A DNA stretch of 64,000 nt, from NCBI GenBank assembly GCA_009760855.2, contig WPIO01000018.1:927501-991500 (forward strand). Direction: 5' to 3'. The position numbers and the translations under genes are program-made. The stretch is from Cristatella mucedo. Lineage: Eukaryota > Bryozoa > Phylactolaemata > Cristatellidae. Every line of letters starts with the position of its first letter. The first letter of the stretch is position 1. Below the pieces are notes generated by a model, which was not told the origin of the DNA, searched no databases, and saw nothing but the letters and a program-made list of their open reading frames with translations. This document shows positions 1 through 8,400 of the stretch, piece by piece.

Positions 1-99
1 TTGGATGAACTTTTCAGGGCTAGAATAGCTAAGATGTGAACCACTAGAGTTGGCTGCAGCTCCACAGTATATCTATCGATTTTGAAATTATTTGGTCTT

Positions 100-297
100 A
101 AATAATAAATAAATAAATCCTAGCTTATCAAACAGCCTCTTTTTGTGTATCGACAGAAGAGCCTTTACGGCTTTCACCACCGCTTGCAGTGGCGATAAGG
201 AATCGCCCACCGCAGGAATCGAACCCATGACCTCCTGACCGAGGTCGTGAAAGCAACCGCCTTACCTAGTGTGCCATCATGGCTCTTCAGTTAACCC
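100..297 (-). mobile_element. SINE-B, tRNA-derived
   Basis: On the minus strand it has a tRNA-like head (tggcacactaggtaaggcgg, box A-like; gggttcgattcc, box B) followed by the family body (cgccactgcaagcggtgg, aaggctcttctgtcg, aaaaagaggctgtttgataa) and an (ATTT)n tail. The same arrangement recurs at 13628, 58019 and elsewhere. Confidence 0.8.
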
Positions 298-300
298 TAC

Positions 301-740
301 GAACTGATTGTGTAGTGCATTGGTTTGGCTAGTGTGCAATAATACAAGGTTCGAGTACAGTCGACACTGCTTATTAGTATACGATCGGCCCGCCAAATAC
401 GCGTTCTAATATGTGGAGTGAAACTACAATTTGCAAACAATCTGGGCTGCAGAACCGCTATTCTTATAAGAGGATAGTTCCTATATCCGGTTTTTTTATA
501 CGTGGAGCCAACTGTATTGACATTGCACACAACTACTTAAATAAGGGGAAAATGCAGCTTTCGTGGGGCACTAGTACGAAAATAGAAGCAGACAGCTTGT
601 TACTCACGGATGCAGAAGATACTCGATCTGCTCTGGCTACGGTTTGGTTTGCGAGTTGAGTTCCGAGTTACGGTCGTTGTAGCCGGGTACGTTCTATTTT
701 TGGGGAGTTCTGACTTAGGAATGTCATCATAAGCCAAGAG
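301..740. other. Unassigned, upstream/intronic
   Basis: No exon or repeat was recognised. It contains short ORFs without family resemblance. Confidence 0.4.
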
Positions 741-794
741 AGCAATCAATCAATCAATCAATCAAGCAATCAATCAATCAATCAAGCAATCAAG

Positions 795-833
<39 letters not shown>

Positions 834-866
834 CCAATCAATCAAGCAATCAATCAATCAATCAAG

Positions 867-954
<88 letters not shown>
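741..954. repeat. (CAAT)n microsatellite with CAAG variants
   Basis: About 210 bp of tandem caat units is interrupted in its first half by regularly spaced caag units; the second half is pure. The pattern suggests recent expansion at the right end. Confidence 0.97.
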
Positions 955-1249
955 GAAAGTCAACAGCTCATTAGCCTATACATTGACGGTGACGAATGAG
1001 CTGTTACTAAAAGCTACTAATAATTGTGGTTGCTCCTGAGCCTTGCTTGAATACCTGAGGAAACAGCCTATGCTATAGAAATATTAATCCTATAAAACTT
1101 GAGTAAAAATTCAAATGAGCTCGCCGGAAAGCCAAACGTGTAGTCAATAAGTCTAATATTAGGAGCCGGTACCAATGGATCCCCACCTCACCCTTCCCAG
1201 GCTGAACTGACTAATTCACTTGAACCCTTCAGCAATGACCCCACTAGCT

Positions 1250-1396
1250 TATTTTGTTTGTGATCTGAATTGGCCCCCCGGGGTACGGTGCTTGCCTTCA
1301 ACGATGAAAGTCGTGGATTGAAACCCTGCGGCATATGTAAAGAGCGTAAATAGAGATTCAGTTCTCTTTGGGTGCTTTTCGGATGACATATATTAG
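1250..1396 (+). mobile_element. SINE-A remnant
   Basis: It has the family features ggtgcttgcc...gtcgtggattgaaaccctgcggcatatgtaaag, then gagattcagttctctttgggtgctt, the hairpin tail shared with LINE-1f. The internal tRNA-like part is decayed. Confidence 0.6.
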
Positions 1397-1399
1397 AAA

Positions 1400-1847
1400 A
1401 GCCATCAGCCATCCCTCCTCTCTTCAAAGAACTATGCTTTGTGCCTCGATGACAGTATTGTGGTTAGTGAACCCCCAAAGTGCAGAGATTCGTGCCAGAA
1501 AATGTGATCACTTTTTTGATGAACGAAAAATTTCTTTTGCTGACGACGATTACGACCCTACCTGGGCCCCCTCGAATGATTATGTAACTCATGTTGCAAA
1601 GCCAACTCAATGATTCGAGGAAAACTAACGCTGCTCCCTGCTCTCTGGCTCTGAGCAAGGTCATAGCAACAAATTCCAAGGATGAACCAAGCCACTGAGT
1701 CTCGTATACTTCCCTCCACGTGTCAAGCAACGCATACCGAACCCACATAAGGCAGTCAGTCTTTTTGACTTGCGACTCGGCGAGCACCGACTCGGTGAGT
1801 ACCGTGTGACACGTGACTTTTCGGCAAGATGTGACGGCCAATGTGTG
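1400..1847. other. Unassigned stretch left of the first visible TRPA exon
   Basis: ORFs on both strands show no membrane-helix pattern of TRPA S1-S2. No exon can be supported. Confidence 0.4.
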
Positions 1848-1940
1848 CAGAGTACCTAGGCAGAGACTTAGTTATTTTAGGGGCCATACGGATGACACAA
1901 TAATGATAATACTACTAATAATTATATTATTATTATTGTT
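1848..1940 (+). mobile_element. LINE-1f 3'-end relic with (ATT)n-like tail
   Basis: The block gtacctaggcagagacttagttattttaggggcc resembles the 3' hairpin region of LINE-1f and is followed by an AT-rich trinucleotide tail. Confidence 0.5.
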
Positions 1941-2279
1941 ATTGACATCAACCGGTTGGAATTTTCCGTAATTGAGTCTCTGCTCGGGTATAGCCCCAGA
2001 GGCCTTAGGCAAATTGCCACCACATCCTACAGTGGCGACATGCAGATGGGCCTACGCAGAGATCGTATATAGCTGTAAAGAGCTGTACTTCCTTAGCCGC
2101 CTGTATCTTGGCTGCATGGACAACGACACGGTGGCTGCCGTGCGGCACCACCATCCGAGTGCGCCAGACTCTTAACTCGAACTCCCGACTGCCCGGGCCG
2201 CCCTGCCTCGTGTGGTGCACCGCGCAGCCGTGTCTTGCTGCGTGCGCATGCAGCATGTGGCAGCATCCTCTTTCTGCAG

Positions 2280-2446
2280 AGACAAGGCTACCTGCTGAAG
2301 GCCAGCAGCTACATCAACCTGGTGATGATTGGCTCTACGCTCGGCTTCACTTTGCCTCCGGGCTACTATCCGTGTTTGAAGCAGTGGCGCTGTGGCTGGA
2401 TATCCAATCTCTGCGTTTGGGCATGCCTAGTATTGTTCTTAGGCAG
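2280..2446 (+). CDS. TRPA-like exon: S3-S4 region
   Basis: The acceptor tctgcag ends at 2279 and the donor gtgaga starts at 2447. The exon enters in phase 0 and ends with two bases of a codon. It encodes RQGYLLKASSYINLVMIG followed by a second hydrophobic stretch ending CLVLFLG. This matches the S3 to S4 spacing of TRPA1, including an N-x-[VI]-[DM]-type start of S3 and a PP before the S3-S4 loop. No convincing S1-S2 exon was seen between 1 and 2279. Confidence 0.75.
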
Positions 2447-5400
2447 GTGAGATGCCTTTGATGATGTCGAAAATAATATTAGTAATGCACTTGATAAAGT
2501 GCCCTCAGAGAACTCAATCTCTCTCTAGGCGCTTTACATTTGCTGTCAAGGGAAATGCAATTGAATGGTGAATAATATCATGCTTGATAAACAAACAAAA
2601 TGAATAACATGGTTAGGGGTGACATGCACAGGGTCAGCCTTTCTGCCTCTCTGCAGATCACGCCAGCTTTCTTCGACGTATGCTGCTGCCTCGGCCGCTG
2701 CTCAGTCACGAGTTTTGAGCATCAAAATGTCGAGAGGGGCGAAAAGTTGATCCCAAGTGGTCATGCTCTGAAGTTGAAAGTCATGTTGCACTTCTGAACC
2801 TTGCAACTGAGCAAGGAATGAGTGTGCACACCATTGGGCTTTGAATGGGCCGTGGAAGGCTTTCCATCATAGAACCTAGTTGGTCTTCATAGCTTAGTGC
2901 ATTGACACAAAAACATAAAATCAATCTTCTTTCTTCTAATCCATCTGTTTCAGGAGAAACTGCTGATCCTCGGCATTTTGTAGGTCTGAAATGCTACTCG
3001 TTCACTGTATTTATGATAGAGGCCTTGAAAGGCTGCGATCGGGTAAAAGAAATATTCACACCAAAGAAATACTGCAGCCACTCATTGACTTGATCCTATG
3101 AGTCTGTTGATGGCACGGGTATCAATGCTCATGTACGTGATCTAGTGAAATCACCAGCTATACGCCAAATCAGCTGTGGTGATATGCTACTCGATAGCTT
3201 GCTCGGTATGAGCAGTAAGCACTCTCAGGTCAGTCGACTAGCTTAATGACTCGTTCTAAGCATGGGGTAGCTAGGGCTTCGTTTTACTAAGAGGTTTGAA
3301 CATTGACGTTGAACTCGAGCCAGTCTGTCATTTTGGCCAAAATGCCCCCCCCCACGCCAGGGGCTCACCATCTGGTTAAAAGGACCTCCGGGTCTTGCAG
3401 TCCCTACTCACCCCCATTGATTTAAAGTGTAAATCTTAATATACGTATGCAAGCACTTTAGTTTATTTTTTTAAACGTGTCTATAAATAGCATGCATGTA
3501 TATGACGCTGATGCTGAAGCTGCCTGCAGCTTCCTGATGGCCCTGTCGGTGTGGACATTAAGAACCGAGAAACGAAGGTAATTCGAGGTCTTATTAGGAT
3601 GATTTAATCAGGTGACAAATTGCTTTGCACACATCTGGACGCTGTCCCAAAAAAATGAACTTTCAAGAGATGCTCCGTTGCAGTGCGCCTCATCCATTGC
3701 AGTGTGCCTGATTGGTAGGCCAGTCCCAATTGGTAGAACAAGCTTGGAACAGACACCCTGGAGATGTGGCGGTCAGTCATATCTATTTAAACAAACAAAT
3801 ATATAATTCATGTGCTTGGTACCCTAAGAGAACTTGATCTCCATCCAAGTGCATCATGCATGGAAAAGGGCTCGAGCTCATGACCTCGGTGGTGGTGACA
3901 TGATGGTGGTGACATGATGGTGGTGACATGACCTCGGTGGTGGTGACAGGCAAGCTCCACTTCACCCCAGTGCTAAACCTAGTTTTTGAGCAACTTACCG
4001 CTAGCCTGCTAGCCTAGCTGGGAGTCTGCTGGCCCACCACCCCCACCCACCCACCCCCAAGTGTTGCCAGGCTATCGTGGGGCTGAAAGAGTGGTGAGTC
4101 AGCCTCGACACGCTCTTTGGAGCTGCAAAGTTTCGAGTTTCGAATTGTCAGTTTCGAGGGAGAAGAAAAGCCCCCAGCTCCAGCTTTTGCAGCCAGGCTT
4201 CCTGTGGGCTTGGGTGCAGCATTGGCATGTCTGTCCCCTCGATTGACAGCCGATTTGGCATTGGCAGATGGCATGTGCTGAAGAGCAGCTCTGCACTTCG
4301 ACTGCTTCTCTTTTTAAATCATTGTTTCGGTGCCCTTTAAAAGGGCACCGACTGTCAGGGGTGGCCGTTTCAAAGCTTTGATCCTCGAATAGGTCATCGT
4401 TTCTCGAACAGCGGTGCTTGAATTCGCCATCTCAAGGCCACTGCTTCTGCCCATTTCTTCTTGCCCAGCCTTGCACTGTTTCTACGAGCAGAGCACAGGA
4501 TGACACGCGGGGTCGGCTGACTGTGCAATCGTGTGATGCTCTATAATGCAAAGATGCAGTTTAAACGGAGTCTCGAAACATGACCCAGACAACTGCGGAG
4601 CCAGGTTTGTCTTATGAGACTTGCCACCTAGGTACAATGTCTGTTGCTGTTATTGTTATTGCTATTAATTTTTTATTTTTATTTATTTATTTATTTTTAT
4701 TTATTTATTATTAATTTTAATTAATGTTATTGCGTCTAGAACCTTCAAGTTAACAGTACGAAAATGTCTACCGCTTGTGATGCATGTGCTATCATGCTCC
4801 TGGAGCAGCTGGTAGTCATTTTGCTTGGAAGAATAACAAATGCCCAGGAATTGTGTAAAACCAATAATGCAACAGATGCATTACGTCAGTGTATTGCATG
4901 GCTTATAGCTTCAGAACATTGAATCATTCCACCTCCATGATTGTCTGGGTTTCAGCCACACATCAATCAGTACACCTACCGCCATACAGGCATATTGCAT
5001 GTCGTGAAGCCCCAGATCAGTGCATATATCTTATTGATGTTAAGAGGGGCTAAATGCTGGCAGCATGCACTATGGCCGAGCTGGTTTGATCCAGCTGATA
5101 AGGTGCTTGCCCCAACCGAGGTCTGGCTGAGGTCGTGGGCTCGAGCCCCAAGGCATATGTGAAGCGCCTGAATGGAGGCCGAGTTCTCTTGGGTTGCTAT
5201 ACAGATGAATTCAATTATAGTCTTTTTTACTCTGAACCCAGTCTGGGTGCTGCGATTACCTTGCACACTTATGTTGACATGCCAAATTTTTAAGTTTGTA
5301 TGTCAAGAGTGCATAGAGCCCGGGGCAGTAGATCGGTATCGAAGCCAAGTAAGTTGGAGTGAAGCTGCGTGGTGCATTGAGTAAGTTCTATCTGAGAAGC

Positions 5401-8400
5401 CCAGGAATCAATAGGCCATTAGAAGTTATCTCATTTCTTTAACGGATCTCAAAGGGCAGAGCCCCTTGCAGGTCCGATGCATGTAAGAATGAATGCAGGT
5501 TTGTCAATGTTCGTCTTTCTAAAGGAAAAATGTCACTCAAGCTCCGGCATGCCTGGCTGCTGTGCTTTTCATTTTTATCGGATAGAAAGCTTGCTTGGCC
5601 TTGGCTACTATGCCACTCAGTTGAAACCTCTGTTTTTAGCTTTGACTTCATTGGAATTTACGTCATTATGTTCACAGTAGTCACCAAAAGTCTACTCAAG
5701 GTGCGTATTAGCTCAGCTGCGTTTTCCTTGCTGAAGTTACAGAGTATAACTAAGAGCATGTGTCATGTGCATTGCTAACTATTACCACATTGCAATCATA
5801 TTCCTCGTGCCTTATACCACTGTGTATTGCAAGAGTGGAGCATATCATTAAGGTTACTTTTGACAGATCATACAATGTGGTATAGATGTACGGTCCTTAT
5901 GCGACAAGATTACAATGTTTTCACAGTCCCTTGTCTAGTGGACTAGCCAGTTTAAGTACTCGTTGTCATTTACTATGAATCGACAATACCTTTACCGGAG
6001 CCTTCCAGCTGCTGCCTTCCAGCATCTGGCTATCAGTATTGTGAATCTGGAAGGTGCAGCGTATGATGACTACTTTGTCTATTTTCAGTTACTGGTGTTG
6101 CTTATAGTGTTTTTCCTTGGCTTCAGCATAGTCTTCAATCTCCTTCAGAGCGATCAGGTAAAGTCATCGTCATTCTGACTCATTCACAGTTGCACCTTTT
6201 ATCATTTGCGCATATTCATTAATACTACCGCCTACCTGCTTCGGTTGGTTTGGAGCTGCTTACATGCTGAGTTGACCTCTGTGGAGCTCCATTCGATGGC
6301 GCTGCATTGCCTAGCTTAGGTCAGCAGTGTCACTGCTTCTCTGAGATTACGTGAGGTTGGGCGTTACTCACTGAGCTGCTAACGTCTCTCTTCTGCAGAC
6401 TGCATTTGCAAGCCTGGGTATCTCCCTGCTGGAGGTGTTCGACATGGCGAACGGTGAAATAAATTTCTCCAGTAACTTCTTGGCGTCCACCAATGTCTTT
6501 GCCAAGGACAGTCTCTGGGCTGTGGCCATTTTCATGTTCCTGATCAACATCGTGTTGATCAACTTAACGATCGGTGTCTCCATAGGTGATATAGAAAACA
6601 TGAGAGCCTCTGCCCGGTTTCAGATGATGGCTCAAAAGGTAAACTTCACTTGCAACGTTGAGAATTCTTATCCTTTTTTGTCCATTCGAGGGTTCCACTT
6701 GGCAAATGCAGAGTGATCGTGCTATTAGCCATTCCATACCGGCAACTCGCCAGAAGCGAGTCCTTGCAAATCGTGCTTGCACGTCGTGGCCACGTCTTCC
6801 CCTAGAAACTGGCTACCTGTCATTTGCTGTATTGATTTCCACAGAGTCGTGCATGCTTCGTTTGCTTCGTGCTCAGTTGCATTTCCATCTTCGCCCAGTT
6901 GCTGCTTCTTTCGCGTGAAGTTGTGCGAGTTTGTAAGTAGTGGCAGAGAGCAAGGCTTTTTAAACTTTTTGAATTTGATTCAGCCATCAGACTAAATTAG
7001 AGCAGCAGAACTGCAGGTCGCGATAGATGACTAGATGATAGATGATAGATGATAGATGACGAGAATGCACGAGGCATTTGTGGATATTTTCCCGGCTCAT
7101 GCACGAGAAAACGCAATTTCGAGGATTCGATTAATCACTACGTCCGCGGTGTCCTTCCGCAGAAGATTCCTGATCGACTGAAGCCGTTAGGTATAGAAGC
7201 TCTGGACGGTAGCACAGGGAGGGGGCTGGGATGCAAAGCAATGCCTCTCCCCCGAAGAATTCCTGCATCGTTGTCCACGGATGCTTTATTTCACAGCTAT
7301 ATAAGGCTCTCAGGGACTCCACACTTTTTATTTATCAATATGTACCAAAGCATTGTAATAAAGACATTGTGCCAATCTCCTTTGGTGAATTTGGGCCTGA
7401 AGGTACCGCATGACAACTTCTTGATAAGTCACGGTCTCATGAGGCAGGCACACTGCTCTAGACGTCGAGCTCCGCTCTGACCTAGAAGTGTCACGGCAAT
7501 CTATAAAGGTTTTTACAAGCAATAATAATAATAATACACTTGTGTAGCATCTTCAGAGAACTTAAGCTCTTTTTAGGCACTTTAAATATGCTGAAAAGGA
7601 AGCATGGTTGAAGGGTTAGTGGTTACTGGTGCAATCTCGATAGGATGTGTTTATACCATTAGTACCAGGATGGCCTTATCTTGCTCCCTTATTTGACCCC
7701 CAGAGTAAGAGGCTTGCATTTAATACAAATATTAGCTGATTTAATAATAATAATACTAGTAATAATACATTTGATATTGCTCCCTCAGAAAACTCAATCT
7801 TTTTCTAGGCAATTGCACATTTGCTGCAAAGGAAGTATGATCGAATAGTTAGTAGTAGCATGTTCAATAAACAACAAGAACATGGTTAGGGGAGACTTGC
7901 ACAGGGTCAGCATGCAAGTATTGTTAGTGACAGCATGCACGGTGTCAGATCGCATAAGCACGTACAGGTAGAATCACAGGGACTTACTAAAAGCTGTGAT
8001 TAATAGATGCGTTTTTTGTTCCTTTTTAAATATGGACAAATCAATAGATGTCGTGACGCAAGTCAGGTGTGATTTCCAGGCTTTGAAAGCTTACGAACAA
8101 GGAATAAATAGACCTTAAAATGAGTGACAAAGCCTTGAAGTCGGTGCGTTGCTTGACTGGGAGCCAGTGCAGGTCGGCGAGAAGTGGTGTGATGTGGCAA
8201 CTGGGGCCCTCACGACAGACAAACCTAGCTGCAGAGTTTTGCACGAGCTGTAAGCACCTGATTGCCGAGGCCGGTAGACCAGCAAACAGTGAGTTGCAGC
8301 AGTCGAGACAGGATGTCACAAATTCATGGACCAACGTAGATGCAGCATCCCTGCCTAAACAAGCCCGAATTTTTAGCAATGTTATTTAGCTGAAAGTAGG

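Noticed and set aside
7049-7480. 143-codon ORF in a TRPA intron
   Set aside because: No family resemblance, no splice partners in phase with the TRPA exons, and the region resembles intron sequence.
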